From Erythroxylum novogranatense (taxonomy: Eukaryota; Streptophyta; Magnoliopsida; Malpighiales; Erythroxylaceae): a DNA stretch of 64,000 nt. Each line of letters opens with the position of its first letter. Position 1 is the stretch's first letter. This document shows, in pieces, positions 31,786 through 43,463 of the stretch. Location of the stretch: contig CM057235.1 of the NCBI GenBank assembly GCA_029891385.1, positions 14,374,001 through 14,438,000 on the forward strand. Direction: 5' to 3'. Under the pieces are notes generated by a model, which worked only from the letters and a program-made list of their open reading frames with translations, was not told the DNA's origin and searched no databases. The position numbers were made by a program, and so were the translations under genes.

Positions 31786-32978
31786 TTTATTGGTCTACGT
31801 GCACGTGACTCTGTTGGTGGACTTAACTAACCCACATAACACTGAATTTCATGCATAAAAACTGGACTTTTCTTGTCCACTAGCTGAATTTCTGAAAATG
31901 GATTTTCATGCAATCCAAATAGCTGATTTTCTGGAAAATGTTTTTCATGCTTAGCTCAAATGTCAAATCTCACTAATATTCATGCTCATTCAATTTATGA
32001 ATTTATCAAGCAATGTCAAGCAACATCATATATTATCAAGTTCTCATATAATGGCATTCATACATCTATCATACTCAATCAAATCATCAAAAAGTAATTT
32101 GAAAGAACATAATTTCTTTAATTAAGATAGTATTTATCACTTACTAGCATAAAGATAAAAGTGAAACCCACCTTATATCCTTGCTTAAGCTTGCCTAAGG
32201 AAGCTCCTTTTCTTGTTCTCCTCTTCTTTCTTGTCCTCCTTCATTCATGGCAAGAAAAGAACCTCACATCATTTAGGGTTTCTAAAATTGAAAACCTAAT
32301 GAACCTTAATCATGAAATCAACCCTAGAATCACTAAACCCACTTCATTTCTAAGCTATCTAAACCATAACCGAAGCAAAAGCTTAACTTTGAAAACATAA
32401 CTTACCTTGAATCTTTAGCTAACCAAGTGATTTCTTGGTTCAAAAAGAAGCTCTAGCCTTCCTCCACACTTTTAACTCTTGAACTTTCTTCAAAAACTTA
32501 CCCAAACTCTTGGAAAAATCACAAACTTTCTTCTTCCTCTCTTCTTTTCTCCTCCACCGAAACTTCTTCCTCTTCTCCTCTTAATTTCGTGACTCTCCTC
32601 TTCTTTTCCCTACACTCCTTTATTTCCCTCCTTTTATACTCCTACACAAACTCACTTAAGCCCATTAACTTAAGGCCCATTCACTTACTCTTCCTCCTTC
32701 CTTCCTTTCCTTTCTTATTTCCATTCAAGCCCAACTAACACATTTAATTCCATTAATTCTTAACCTAACTACCAACCAACATATTAAATTTCATTTATTC
32801 ACCACCTATCTCATTTATGTTACTACATGCTAATTAATGCCATATGCTATTTAATGCTATCATATTTAATTCATGCTAACTCAATTTCTTAATTAGTCTA
32901 ATCATGCTTAATTAATTAATTAAATAAATAAATAAATAAAATAATAAAATAAAAATAAAAAAAATCTCGGGGCTAATA

Positions 32979-32992
32979 TTTCTCCCCCTTTA
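32979..32992 (-). other. Polypurine tract, element C
   Basis: On the minus strand AAAGGGGGAGAAA adjoins the 3' LTR start (TATTAGCCCC, from 32978). It overlaps the end of pol, where the frame ends FEDEIS then TAA at 32990. Confidence 0.8.
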
Positions 32993-33250
32993 AGAAATTT
33001 CGTCCTCGAAATTCTTACCTGACTCATTGAAGAGGTGTGGATACTTCTCCTTCATTGCATCCAATGGTTCCCACGTCGCCTCTTCAACTGGATGGTTCCT
33101 CCATAAGACTTTAACCAACTGAACAATCTTGTTTTTGAGGACCTTCTCCTTGCTATCCAGAATTTCTACTGGCATCTCCTCATAGCTCAAATCATCACTC
33201 AATTTGAACCTCTCGAGGTCGAATAATGTGAGAAGGATCTCGATCTGCAC
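32990..33250 (-). pseudogene. Element C chromodomain (end of pol)
   Basis: The frame reads RFKLSDDLSYEEMPVEILD, then KVLKNKIVQLVKVLWRNHP, VEEATWEPLDAMKEKYP and HLFNESGKNFEDEIS to TAA. The WRNHP...EEATWE pattern is the chromodomain core found after integrase in chromoviruses, presumed to read heterochromatin marks and guide insertion. A frameshift at about 33250-33278 separates it from integrase. It ends at the polypurine tract. The same last residues persist in the non-coding A1 and A2 elements. Confidence 0.9.
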
Positions 33251-33277
33251 TTCCTCAACATGGAAACATGAAATACA

Positions 33278-34012
33278 TCATGGATCCGAGATAATTCGAG
33301 GCAATGCCAACCGGTAAGCTAACGGCCCGATCCTCTCTATAATCTCATACGGACCTACATAACGAGGACTCAACTTGCCTTTCTTACCAAACCTCATAAC
33401 CCCTTTCCATGGAGAGGTCTTAAGGAACACTTTGTCACCTACTGCATACTCCATTTCTTTTCTGTGAGCATCTGTATAACTTTTCATTCTGTCCTGTGCT
33501 GCCTTAAGTCGCTGCTTAATCAAATCAATCTTATCCACTATCATCTGAACCAATTCGGGTCCTACTAGCTTCCTCTCACCTTCTTCATCCCAACATATCG
33601 GAGTTCTACACCTCCTGCCATATAGGGCTTCATAAGGAGCCATCTGAATGCTCGAATGGTACGAATTGTTATAGGCAAATTCGACCAACGGTAAATGTTC
33701 ATCCCATGCTCCTTTGAAGTCCATAACACATGCTCTGAGCATGCCCTCTAGGGTCTGAATGGTCCTCTCAGACTGACCATCCGTCTGGGAATGAAATGCT
33801 GTGCTAAAACTCAACTTAGTCCCTAGGGCTTCCTGCAAACTACTCCAAAATCTCGATGTAAATCGAGGATCCCTGTCGAATACTATAGAATCTGGAACTC
33901 CATGCAACCTCACTACCTCATCAATATACTTCCTGGCTAAGACTTGCAATGAATACATGCGCTTAATTGCGGAAAATGGGCCGACTTGGTCAATCGGTCT
34001 ACAATGACCCAT
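33278..34012 (-). pseudogene. Element C integrase core and C-terminal domain
   Basis: 244-codon frame. The first catalytic Asp segment (VIVDRLTKSAHF in relatives) is readable only in another frame because of a one-base loss near the start. The second Asp is at residue 46 (VFDRDPRFTSRF) and Glu at residue 82 (SERTIQTLEG). HSQTDGQ, FAYNNSYHSS, MAPYEALYGRRCRTP, KVFLKTSPWKG and YVGPYEIIERIGPLAYRL follow. Integrase joins the cDNA to the genome and leaves the 5-bp TSD seen around every LTR element here. It is broken at both ends, so not functional alone. Confidence 0.9.
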
Positions 34013-34027
34013 ATAGCATCATGCTTC

Positions 34028-34852
34028 CTAATGATCCCGGTAAACCCATCGAAAATCCATCGTAATCCTTTGCCACTTCCATTCAGGAATGGACAATGGC
34101 TGCAACATGCCTGAAGGTGCCTGGTGTTCAGCCTTGACTTGCTGACACACTAGACATCTGCTCACGTATTCAGCTACATCCCTTTTCATACCTTTCCACC
34201 AGAAATATTCCTTCAGATCTCTGTACATCTTGGTGCTACCTGGGTGCATGGAATAAGGCGCATTGTATGCCTCATCCATGATCTCATCCTTAACTACCTT
34301 ATCATTCGGAATACATAACCTGTTTCCAACTACCATTAGCCCATCATCCCTTACTTGCACTTCTGACTGCTTACCATGTTGAATCTCATCTCTCAGCTTA
34401 CTTAATTCTGTATCCTGCTCCTGCAACTCCTTGACCTTCTCCCTAAGGATAGGTCTCACCCTGAATTGAGCAAGAATACAATCTGACTGATCCTGCTTCA
34501 AGCTGATCTTCAACTTCGCCATTTTCTCCAAAAGAGGCAAGTAAACTGCCTGAACATAAGCTAAGGATGACTTCCTACTCAAAGCATCTGCCACTACATT
34601 TGCCTTGCCTGGATGGTACTCTATCATCAGATCATAGTCCTTGAGCAACTCCAACCATCGTCTCTGCCTTAAATTTAACTCTTTCTGACTCATAATGTAC
34701 TTAAGGCTTTTGTGGTCCGTGAAAACCCTTATCTGAACCCCATACAGATAATGTCTCCATATCTTTAGGGAAAAAATCACTGCTGCCAATTCCAGATCAT
34801 GAGTCGGATAATTCAACTCATATGGCTTCACCTTGGAAGCATAAGCTATCAC
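34028..34852 (-). pseudogene. Element C RNase H C-terminal part and integrase zinc domain
   Basis: 274-codon frame: [35 protein letters not shown] and [10 protein letters not shown] (RNase H Glu and Asp), the tail [20 protein letters not shown], then an integrase N-terminus with [20 protein letters not shown] and [12 protein letters not shown]. Relatives have a His four residues before the PYSMH segment ([12 protein letters not shown] type); here it reads EAYNAP, so the first zinc ligand is Tyr. Frame is lost at [10 protein letters not shown], where the integrase core should begin (compare 33278-34012). Confidence 0.88.
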
Positions 34853-35640
34853 CTGTCATTTTGCATTAACACACAACCCAAGCCCTTTCTCGAGGCATCC
34901 TTTGTACCGTGCATACCCTCGATCTCCATTGGGCAAAATTAAAATGGGAGCACTAGTTAACCGCCGCTTAAGCTCCTCAAAACTCACGGCAATTCTCATT
35001 CCAAATAAATCTGCGATTCTTCCAGTAACAAATTAGTCATCGGTAGCAGACTATCATGGAGAATCCTCCACGAACCTCCCGTAATAACCCGCCAGCCTAG
35101 AAAACTCCGCACCTCTTTTCGCCTTAGGCTCTCGCCAATTTACCATCGCTTCTACTTTCCTCGGATCAACATGAATTCCTCTGCTGGAAATCACATGTCC
35201 TAGAAAACTACTTCATCAAACGAATTCACACTTGTTGAATTTGGCATACACTCTGCTCTCTCAATCTCGCAATACTATCCCGAGATGTCGCTCATGCTCC
35301 CTTCATCCTTGAATAGACCAGAATGTCATCAATGAACACTATGACAAACCGATCTAAGAACTCCGAAAACCCTATTCATAAGGTCCATGAATGCAATTGG
35401 AGCATTGGTCATCCAAATGGCATGACCCTAAACTCATAGTGCCCGTGAACGGGTCTGAAGGCTGTCTTGTTAACATCGGACTCCACGATCCGGAGTTGAT
35501 GATAACTTTGATCCGAGGTCGATCTTGAAAAGACCTTGCTCCTCGCAATGATCAAATAGATCATCTATCCTAGGTAAAGGATATCTGTTCTTAACTGTCA
35601 CCTTGTTAAGCTTCCTGTAATCTATACACATGCGTCATGT
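34853..35640 (-). pseudogene. Element C reverse transcriptase palm and thumb, frameshifted
   Basis: No long frame, but short pieces on the minus strand match RT in order: FTKLD-type sequence near 35520, FGLTNAP-like near 35400, FIDDIL-like (GTTCATTGATGACATTCTGG on the minus strand, about 35335-35316), the FLGHVIS-like 'ctaggacatgtgatttccag' near 35205, and the thumb [12 protein letters not shown] near 35075. Frequent one- and two-base losses separate them. Confidence 0.75.
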
Positions 35641-35940
35641 CCCATCCTTCTTCTTAACAAATAGAACTGGCGCTCCCCAAGGTGATGAACTTGGCCTGAT
35701 AAACTGCTTCTCGAAAAGCTCCTCTAACTGCTCCTTAAGCTCCCTTAACTCAGCTGGAGCCATCCTGTATGGTGGCATCGAGATTGGCACGGTTATGGGA
35801 ATCAAGTCAATTTCGAACTCAATTTCCCTCATCGGCGGCAACCCCGGTAACTCGTCTGGGAACACATTTGAAAACTCCCTGATAACTGGATAATCTTCTA
35901 GTCTGCCCACATTTTCCTCTGGATCTACCACATGTGCCAA
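35635..35940 (-). pseudogene. Element C RT N-terminus and protease-RT linker
   Basis: Frame [101 protein letters not shown]. This is the standard N-terminal RT region of plant gypsy elements (the [10 protein letters not shown] linker, then RPSxSPWGAPV). It stops just before the R-x-CIDYR motif because of a frameshift; the lost part continues at 35640-35600. Confidence 0.88.
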
Positions 35941-35962
35941 GAAGGCCTCACACCCCGGTTCA

Positions 35963-36340
35963 TCATATCGTCACCAACAAGGTGAAATAATCCTCGTACA
36001 CGGCGGTTTCATCCCCTTGAAGATTACTTTCGACCATCTCCCGATCAAATTCTACTTCTTTGAGGCTACAGCCTAGCTTGGCCTTATACTTCTCCATGAC
36101 ATCCATACCTAGTATGACATCTAGCCCTTTAGGTCTCAGAGGTAGCAAGTCTACTACCAATCTAGCACCATCGATCTCGAGCTCACACTTCTTGTAGACT
36201 AAACGATCACCACCTTACTCCCTAAAGGAGTACTAACAACCAGAAAATTGTCCATAATCTCGGGACATACAGCATGCATATTCATACTGAGGAAACAAAA
36301 GAATGTGTGGAACCCAGATCAATCAAAATATAAATCGCAG
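35963..36340 (-). pseudogene. Element C protease, partial
   Basis: The frame 36160-35963 reads VVDLLPLRPKGLDVILGMDV, MEKYKAKLGCSLKEVEF, matching the C-terminal half of the chromovirus retropepsin (LIVLPLKGFDVILGMDWLxKY type). The active-site segment upstream (36340-36165) is frameshifted; a decayed match near 36330-36300 covers the usual IDLGSTHSF position. Protease would cut the polyprotein. Confidence 0.75.
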
Positions 36341-37607
36341 AATTGAACAAGCGAGCCATACCAACACAACTTGAGAGCATTGCGCACTTCCTCTCTGTTC
36401 ATGGCAAATACTCTAGCTGGTGCACGACCTCGTGCTCTTGGCCTCCTGCAGGATTAGCCCTCCCGATCGCTCTAGAATCGCTTACTTGGTGGTCGCTGGT
36501 TCCCACTGTCTCCGTCGCCTCTGAGCTTGAACTTGGGAACCCTCTGTCTCTCACCTCTGGGGACAATCTCTCATCATATGCCCTTCTCTCCACACCGGAA
36601 GCAACCACCAAACCCTTTAAGACACCTCCTGGATGAAACTTCCCATGACCGATCACACTGGGATGCTTTCCTTCCATGACTTTCCCGAGCCTCCCACACT
36701 AGAGACTGTTCGAAATTGCCTGATCTGCCGACTCTTGGCAGACCACTACTTGCCCATGCCACTCTGAGTATGATGGGTTCGGTGCTCTTCTCAGTCTGGA
36801 GCACTCACTCCCTTCCCGGATGATTGTTCTCTGTTCTTCCTTTTCCGCCACTTCACCTTAATATTCTCTAGCTTCTCGGCTGGGCGCCAGATCCACTAAC
36901 TGTTGGTAATCACAGGTTGTGAATCGGACTTTCTCCTGATTCCCAGTGAAGACCTCCTCAAACTTCGGCACTTGTCTTCCTCTGTTTCCACAATGTTAGT
37001 GCATAACGAGAAAGCATGTGAACTTCAGCTCATACTCGCCACACTCATGTCCCTCTGCATCGATTTAGAAACTCTAGCCTTCTCACGCACATAAACCCCG
37101 GAGATACTTTTTCCTAACACTTCCACAAAATCCTCCATGTCAACACCAAGGAACAACTTTGTTGTAGGCACTGATTCCCACCAATGCAATGCATCTCCTC
37201 ATGTGGCAGATCGATCGCATAATCCAAATTCTCTTCATCTCGCTTGGGACCTCTCGGTCCTCCTCAACCACGCTTTTGCCTCTTCGGGATTTGTAGTCCC
37301 GCTGAAATCAACAGCCCCATACTTAGGAGCTTGTCATCTGCCCTCCGATCTGCTTTGGAGTTGGCACTGAGCCTACCTTCCTCGCCCATAGCATACGCGA
37401 AAGCTCGGGCGAAGGCTGAAAGAATTAATGGGTCTCTTGGGCTTGGCATAGGAGGAGGTGGAGAGGCACCTCATGCTGCACACTTGGTACCTCAGAATCT
37501 ATAACAGGGATGGTCCCTGCATCCTGGGGAATGTGGGATTCATCCATACTTCCCCTCTGAGAACTTGGTCGAGATTGAGCTCCTCGAGTTCTTCTTCGAG
37601 GCGGCAT
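36341..37607 (-). pseudogene. Element C gag, frameshifted
   Basis: Begins MPPRRRTRGAQSRPSSQRGS at 37607, typical of chromovirus gag. Capsid pieces follow in shifting frames (37400-36850). The zinc knuckle near 36610-36575 reads CFRCGEKG and then shifts by one base; the next frame supplies HMMRDCPQR, so a one-base deletion lies inside the C-x2-C-x4-H-x4-C motif. Gag packages element RNA. Confidence 0.82.
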
Positions 37608-37801
37608 ATTACTCCTTTAATGAAAACCATTTAAAAATCTTTAGTTCATGCTGGTAAGACAAGTTCAAATCATGTAAAGCCGTTCAAAAGCTAATACATG
37701 TACTGGATTTAAAACAATGCATAGGGTTCATGTAACATGATGCATCTTGACTCTACCTCGAGGTTACCCACTAGGTTCCTAGAAACCATAAACCTAGGGC
37801 T

Positions 37802-37814
37802 GCTCGATACTACC
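37802..37814 (-). other. Primer-binding site of element C, degraded
   Basis: Plus strand GCTCGATACTACCA next to LTR start TGTCGGGCCCC (37820). The intact minus-strand site would read GCTCTGATACCA on the plus strand; here one base is missing and two are added. It still points to initiator-Met tRNA. Confidence 0.65.
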
Positions 37815-37819
37815 ACAGA

Positions 37820-40238
37820 TGTCGGGCCCCACCAGAGATCGGACCCCAACCTTGGATCCGTTACTGAACCTGCATATAACTTACTATAGATGTTGGATCC
37901 GAGACCCAACTGTCCCGGGAGGTAGTCCCTGGTGGAGCTCATTCTTGAGACACTTGCCTTGCTAAGACCCTAACTTGACACACTCTGTTTGACTCACTTT
38001 GGTGGTGAGCATACACTAACTAAGGCCTGGACCCTGACTGCTCTCGACAATCCCCAAAATAACACTCTTATCTAAGGATCTGCAGAACAAGTCGACTTGT
38101 CTGCCAAACAAGTCGACTTATCGAGACACACAACTCGACTTATAACCAACAAGTCGACTTATCGAGACAAACAAGTCGACTTATAACCTACAAGTCGACT
38201 TATCGAGACAAACAAGTCGACTTATCTAACCGACAAGTCGACTTATTATTCAAAGCTTCACAGTGCCTAACTTATGGGTCCAATAACTCGACTTATATCT
38301 ATTCGAACTCAAAACCTAACCTCTACACTCTCTCTTGCTTATTCCAAACACCATAAACACTTCTAAACCTCTCAACTCATCCACTCCACTCTCAACATGC
38401 TAAAATCTCACTTAAACTTACATCATTCATCTACTCACATGAATTCCAAAGCAATTTCATACAACTTTGGAAGCTATGCTTAAACATGATAGTAAATGGC
38501 CTTGGGAGATCATGATAAATCATAATTCATGCATTTCATTTATATCAAAACAATGTTCTTACAATGCTTTAGTAGGCATTTCAAGCCTATTACAATTCAA
38601 ATCAAAATACATCTGCTTTCTCAAAATGCAACCTAAAGCATTCATTACAAAAACATGAAATACATGGGCAAAACACTAAGATCTTGGGTATGCCTTGAGC
38701 TCATTCTTCGAGATCCGATCTTCACCGGAGATGGGATGGGAAGTGGGGGTGAGCTTTAACAAATGGGTAACACGCTTATATTTATACTACTAAGTGAATC
38801 TATTCATTTCTCATCTTGCTTGTAATATTCTCATTAACAAATCTTACCACTTGCATTTCACAAATTCATCAAGCTAACAACAAAATTTCATGATTCATGC
38901 ATTCATCATTCTTGCTAACATATGCTAACACATAATCACATAGCTGATGGTTTGAAAAGTCCACGGGTTTCTGATGAGCTACACAAATGTAGTCATATGC
39001 TGAGGAGTCCATAAAGGAACATCCTATGCCACAGTCGGGCAGCCGGGCGAAGGCTTTATTGGTCTACGTGCACGTGACTCTGCTGGTGAACTTAACTAAC
39101 CCACATAACACTGAATTTCATGCATAAAAACTGGACTTTTCTTGTCCACTAGTTGAATTTCTGAAAATGGATTTTCATGCAATCCAAATAGCTGATTTTC
39201 TGGAAAATGCTTTTCATGCTTAGCTCAAATGTCAAATCTCACTAATATTCATGCTCATTCAATTTATGAATTTATCAAGCAATGTCAAGCAACATCATAT
39301 ATTATCAAGTTCTCATATAATGGCATTCATACATCTATCATACTCAATCAAATCATCACAAAGTAATTTGAAAGAACATAATTTCTTTAATTAAGATAGT
39401 ATTTATCACTTACTAGCATAAAGATAAAAGTGAAACCCACCTTATATCCTTGCTTAAGCTTGCCTAAGGAAGCTCCTCTTCTTGTTCTCCTCTTCTTTCT
39501 TGTCCTCCTTCATTCATGGCAAGAAAAGAACCTCACATCATTTAGGGTTTCTAAAATTGAAAACCTAATGAACCTTAATCATGAAATCAACCCTAGAATC
39601 ACGAAACCCACTTCATTTCTAAGCTATCTAAACCATAACCGAAGCAAAAGCTTAACCTTGAAAACATAACTTACCTTGAATCTTTAGCTAACCAAGTGAT
39701 TTCTTGGTTCAAAAAGAAGCTCTAGCCTTCCTCCACACTTTTAACTCTTGAACTTTCTTCAAAAACTTACCCAAACTCTTGGAAAAATCACAAACTTTCT
39801 TCTTCCTCTCTTCTTTTCTCCTCCACCGAAACTTCTTCCTCTTCTCCTCTTAATTTCGTGACTCTCCTCTTCTTTTCCCTACACTCCTTTATTTCCCTCC
39901 TTTTATACTCCTACACAAACTCACTTAAGCCCATTAACTTAAGGCCCATTCACTTACTCTTCCTCCTTCCTTCCTTTCCTTTCTTATTTCCATTCAAGCC
40001 CAACTAACACATTTAATTCCATTAATTCTTAACCTAACTACCAACCAACATATTAAATTTCATTTATTCACCACCTATCTCATTTATGTTACTACATGCT
40101 AATTAATGCCATATGCTATTTAATGCTATCATATTTAATTCATGCTAACTCAATTTCTTAATTAGTCTAATCATGCTTAATTAAATAAATAAATAAATAA
40201 AATAATAAAATAAAAATAAAAAAATCTCGGGGCTAATA
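37820..40238 (-). repeat. Element C 5' LTR
   Basis: 2419 bp, collinear with 30543-32978 but with many 1-3-base deletions relative to it (for example around 37835-37870, 38265-38320 and 38700-38760). AAGTCGACTT array 38090-38297, box near 39036-39053, TATA near 39901-39907. Confidence 0.9.
38090..38297. repeat. AAGTCGACTT palindrome array, C 5' LTR
   Basis: Counterpart of 30814-31021 with the same spacing. The ninth word is corrupted (GTGCCTAACTTAT in place of GGTCGACTTAT). Confidence 0.85.
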
Positions 40239-42013
40239 GAGAGTGGGGTTGAGTTTAAAAGCTCGTGGGTAACAGTTTATAATCGATAATAAGCAAAACC
40301 ATTGAAATTATTCATTGGTCATAGAAAATTCTCATTGAATTCAAGAAAAGCATAGTTCTCAACCAATTCACAATAATACAAATCATGTATGCATCATCTC
40401 GACAATTCACAAATGCAATGCACAATAAATGGCTCGAGAGTTCCGTGGAACGAAACTGAAAAAATAAAGTTTACACCGTGAATAAAATGAATCCGATTTT
40501 TTAGGATCTCGTGGCCTCAAGCGGGCAGCCGGGAGAAGGCTATGGGTCAACGTGCACGTGATTAACAAATCATTCCTATCTTGCCCAAACACAATTAAAT
40601 TTCAATGCTTAACTTATTTCACACACATTCATACTTTTCATGCTCATCATGCTTTTTCTCTTTTCGTTTATGAAAAATGCCCTGACATTTTTCAAGGCAT
40701 AACATGATCATAATCACAATGCGTTTTTCTATATTCACAACAATTCAAATCCAATCAATTAAGCATATACACACATATAAGTAAATTCTTTAAATCATTT
40801 AAAAGCATTATATGCACATTTATGAATTAATTGAAATCATTTTTATTCTCTTGATTTGGAAAAACTTTATTGGCTCATTATTCAATTATAAACATGAAAC
40901 TCACCTTATTTTCACTTGAAAATCCAAACCCAAATGTTCCTTTCCTCTTGCTCTTAGATAGGGTTTCTCTTGATTTCCTAAAACAAACCAATCTTCCATT
41001 TAATTCCAAATCAATAAAATTCCTAAAACGTCAAAATCACAACAAATGAATTTAACACAAATCAAGCTCAAATCTAACCTACCCATAATCCATCTAGGTT
41101 AGAAAACCTAATACCTAGTTTAGAAACCCAAAAAAAATCAATAGGTTCTCTTAAATTATCTTCCAACACAAAACCCCTTTCTCTCTCTACTCCTTCATTC
41201 TGAACACAATCCATTTCTTTAATAAAGTAAGAAGAAAAGATGATTACTTACCTTAAGAAGCTTGATTTCTTCTTTTTTCCCACGATTTTCCTCCTTCTTC
41301 CTTAGCTTCTTCGATTTTTCTTCTCTTCTTTTCTTTCTCTCACGTTTTCTCTTCTCTTCTCATCTCACACTAATGACATTTTCTCTTCTTTTTCAAATTT
41401 TAAGACAAAATTTTAGTTGTCTTTCCCATTTTGCCCCTCATAACTAGTCATTCCATATTTACCCTTCTTTTGTCTTTATAATTCACATCTTATACTTCTA
41501 ACACCTTAACTAATGATCATCAGAAAATTGAAGGAATTTGATAGCACTTCCTTCTAAAAAAATGTTCCTCATTATTTTAATTTTCTAATGACAGTAAAAT
41601 CGTTCAAATTGGTTTGGTAATCTGAAAGTTATATCCCAAACATTTCTGAATTGTTCTTATACTAAAACAATATTCTATGCTCGACTTTCATCCAAAAAGT
41701 GATATTCTTAGAGACTGAATTAAAACTTGATTTCATCAGAAAATTGTAGCCCTATATCCTTAGTTTACTCGAAATAAAAAATCATCTCATTTGGATAACC
41801 AAAGAAAAAGTTATGGCTAAAACTCCGAAGCATACTCAATAAACATGTTTCAACTACATTTTTCAACTTTTTGACTTCCAACATTTCACATATAACCTAT
41901 CTTGTATCTAAACCATTTCTTACCTAGAATTCTTCTTTCCTTTAAACATGAATAATTTCCAATAATTTCTTATTTAATAGTTCTAACTTCCAAGAAAAGT
42001 TCAGGTTCCAACA
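40239..42013 (-). repeat. Right piece of solo LTR E
   Basis: Holds the TSD of C (40239-40243), the minus-strand hairpin remnant GAGCTTTTAAACTC near 40260, the 20-bp box in exact form (40521-40540), a donor-like GGTGAGTTTC near 40900, a donor GGTAAGTAATC near 41250, a purine-rich leader on the minus strand (41260-41360) and a TATA-like element near 41475. U3 modules at 41600-41800 resemble those at 16950-17150, so the LTR contains repeated U3 units. Confidence 0.8.
40521..40540 (-). other. Conserved 20-bp LTR box, solo LTR E
   Basis: Minus strand GCCTTCTCCCGGCTGCCCGC, identical to A1 (6658-6677) and F (54340-54359). Confidence 0.7.
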
Positions 42014-43253
42014 TATATTGTCTCTGATGCAAACCAATTCATATGATTATTATTTTACTTGAAAGGCCAAGCTTATATATATATATATATATGCCTCTCA
42101 ACATGCCGAATTGAATTTAAAACAAGTATTATGTTTTTATTTTACTATTAACCCTTAGATTGTAGGTGAATAATAAGGGATCCTTTGTGTGCTTAGACCT
42201 TCCTCTTAGTTTTGATAGTCTTTAAATTCAATATAAAGATGGTTTATTGGATTATGAAGAAGATTAGTGGTGAAAATTGCTTTAAAATGAAAATTCTCCA
42301 AAATTTTGAATTTTAAAGACCTAGAATATGAAAATGGATTTGATGAGTGAATAATAGGTCAATAATGATGATAATAGAATAAGAGTGTTAAAAATCTAGT
42401 GATTTTGTTAAATAAGTGAGTGTTGATGCTAGGTTTATAAATATTTGAGAGGAAATGAGAGAAATTTGAAGGTTTAGGCTAAAATGGAGGTCTAGTGGAT
42501 CTTTAAAATTTTAATACATAGCCTATAAACACAATCATGTTACAAGCCATAGATCCTTGTGTAAAGCATTAGGTTAGGGAATAATTTGGGATATAAGGTA
42601 ATAAATCTCTCTATAAGTTTTTCACTAATGGCCACAGTTAGGACACATGAGTATCCCAAGCTACAAATCTTTTTACAAACTCTAAGTGTAGATACGATCT
42701 AGGACACATGCATGTACTAAGTCATGGATCTTTCTATCCTACTTAAGATATAAAAATAATATGAGATATAGGCTTGTCCCTAGTTATGAATTTATGGATC
42801 TTTCTATCCTACTTAAGATATAGAAATGATATGAGATATAGGCTTGTCCCTAGTTATGAATTTCTCTATAACTTTTTCATTAGAGGCATAATTGAATATG
42901 GTTTGAGACATGGGTGAAACTTAGCCTATGTTTAACATAGAGGTGTGTGCATTTATTTGGCTTGTATCTTTAAATTTTTGTCCTAACTTCTCTTCTAGTT
43001 GTCTCTTAAAAAATGTGTTACCATTCTTTTACTTATTAGATGCAAAATGAAACTATAAAGTTAAATAACATTCATTCGAAAAAAAATCTATATAAATTAT
43101 AATGAAAATAAACCTTAATTACTTAAAAATAATACAAATTATTTTTATCACTATAAAATACTAACTCTAAACAAAAATATAAGTTCTAAAATAAGCGATT
43201 TGGTTGCCTTCCAATAAGTGATTATTTAAAAATATTTTAACTTAACTTCCTTG
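42014..43253. other. Old AT-rich DNA between two Athila-like relics
   Basis: The first ~50 bp continue relic 1 gag on the minus strand (ASETIYNFK in frame across the E insertion site). The rest has no recognisable gene. A (TA)n tract is at 42074-42092. Repeats are listed separately. Confidence 0.5.
42724..42863. repeat. 70-bp tandem duplication
   Basis: ATGGATCTTTCTATCCTACT... occurs at 42724-42793 and again at 42794-42863 with two differences. Looser 60-70-bp units (GGACACATG ... ATGGATCTTT) extend from about 42520 to 42910, so this is the youngest step of an older array. Confidence 0.85.
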
Positions 43254-43463
43254 TTAAACTCGATTAATTATTAAAGTAGTATGCTTACCGCTTTCATCAC
43301 CATGATTGTGGAGAGTGCTAGATAAGGATTTTCTTTCTTTAATTTTTTCATTCTTTCTGAATTTAGCCTTTGTTGTTATTTTCGTTAGTACCTTAACTCT
43401 AATTATAAGAGTTAATTCACCTTTCCTAGTATTTATGATTACACTAGTTGTTTCAAGTAAAGG
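43254..43463 (-). pseudogene. Athila-like relic 2, protease C-terminal end
   Basis: On the minus strand TTSVIINTRKGELTLIIRV matches the segment that follows LILGRPF in Athila/Tat-type proteases (ALIDVQKGELTLRV). The LILGRPF half is now at 57484-57530, 14 kb away, because solo LTR F inserted between them (TSD AAAGG, 43459-43463 and 57479-57483). A Lys/Arg-rich decayed stretch follows to 43254. Confidence 0.78.

Larger units (their letters stand above)
30543..32978 (-). repeat. Element C 3' LTR
   Basis: 2436 bp. Minus-strand features: TATA (AGTATAAAAG, 32631-32640), donor AAGGTAAG (GT at 32404-32405), second donor-like AAGGTGGGTTTC near 32172, palindromic hairpin CTACACAAGTGTAG (31710-31723), the conserved box (31767-31785), acceptor-like ATGCAGGTTGGG near 30597 and the AAGTCGACTT cluster (30814-31021). 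Confidence 0.9.
30543..40238 (-). mobile_element. C: chromovirus (Ty3/gypsy), minus strand, TA...CA ends, defective
   Basis: Bounded by TSD GAGAG (30538-30542 and 40239-40243). The LTRs are 30543-32978 (3' LTR) and 37820-40238 (5' LTR). In element orientation each LTR starts TATTAGCCCCGAG and ends GGGGCCCGACA, so the usual 5'-TG is TA in both copies. The minus strand encodes gag, protease, RT, RNase H, integrase and chromodomain in order from 37607 down to 32990, interrupted by about five frameshifts. It is close to the Tekay/Del group by its chromodomain and primer site. Confidence 0.93.
16769..42013 (-). mobile_element. Solo LTR E, split into three pieces by elements B and C
   Basis: Left end TGTTGGATCC and right end GGTTCCAACA are flanked by TATAT at 16764-16768 and 42014-42018. 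Removing B and C leaves 16769-18070, 30293-30542 and 40244-42013, about 3.3 kb. The left end equals the reverse complement of A-type LTR 3' ends, so it lies in minus orientation. It shares with A, F and C the 20-bp box (40521-40540), a GAGCTTTTAAACTC hairpin remnant near 40260, a minus-strand TATA (TTATAAAG, near 41475), a donor GGTAAGT near 41250 and a second donor-like GGTGAGTTT near 40900. A GC-rich cluster is at 17377-17431. It sits in Athila-like relic 1. Confidence 0.85.

Noticed and set aside
36343..37504. Plus-strand frames of 60-97 codons across element C gag
   Set aside because: Antisense to gag on the minus strand, which has the zinc knuckle and MPPRRR start.
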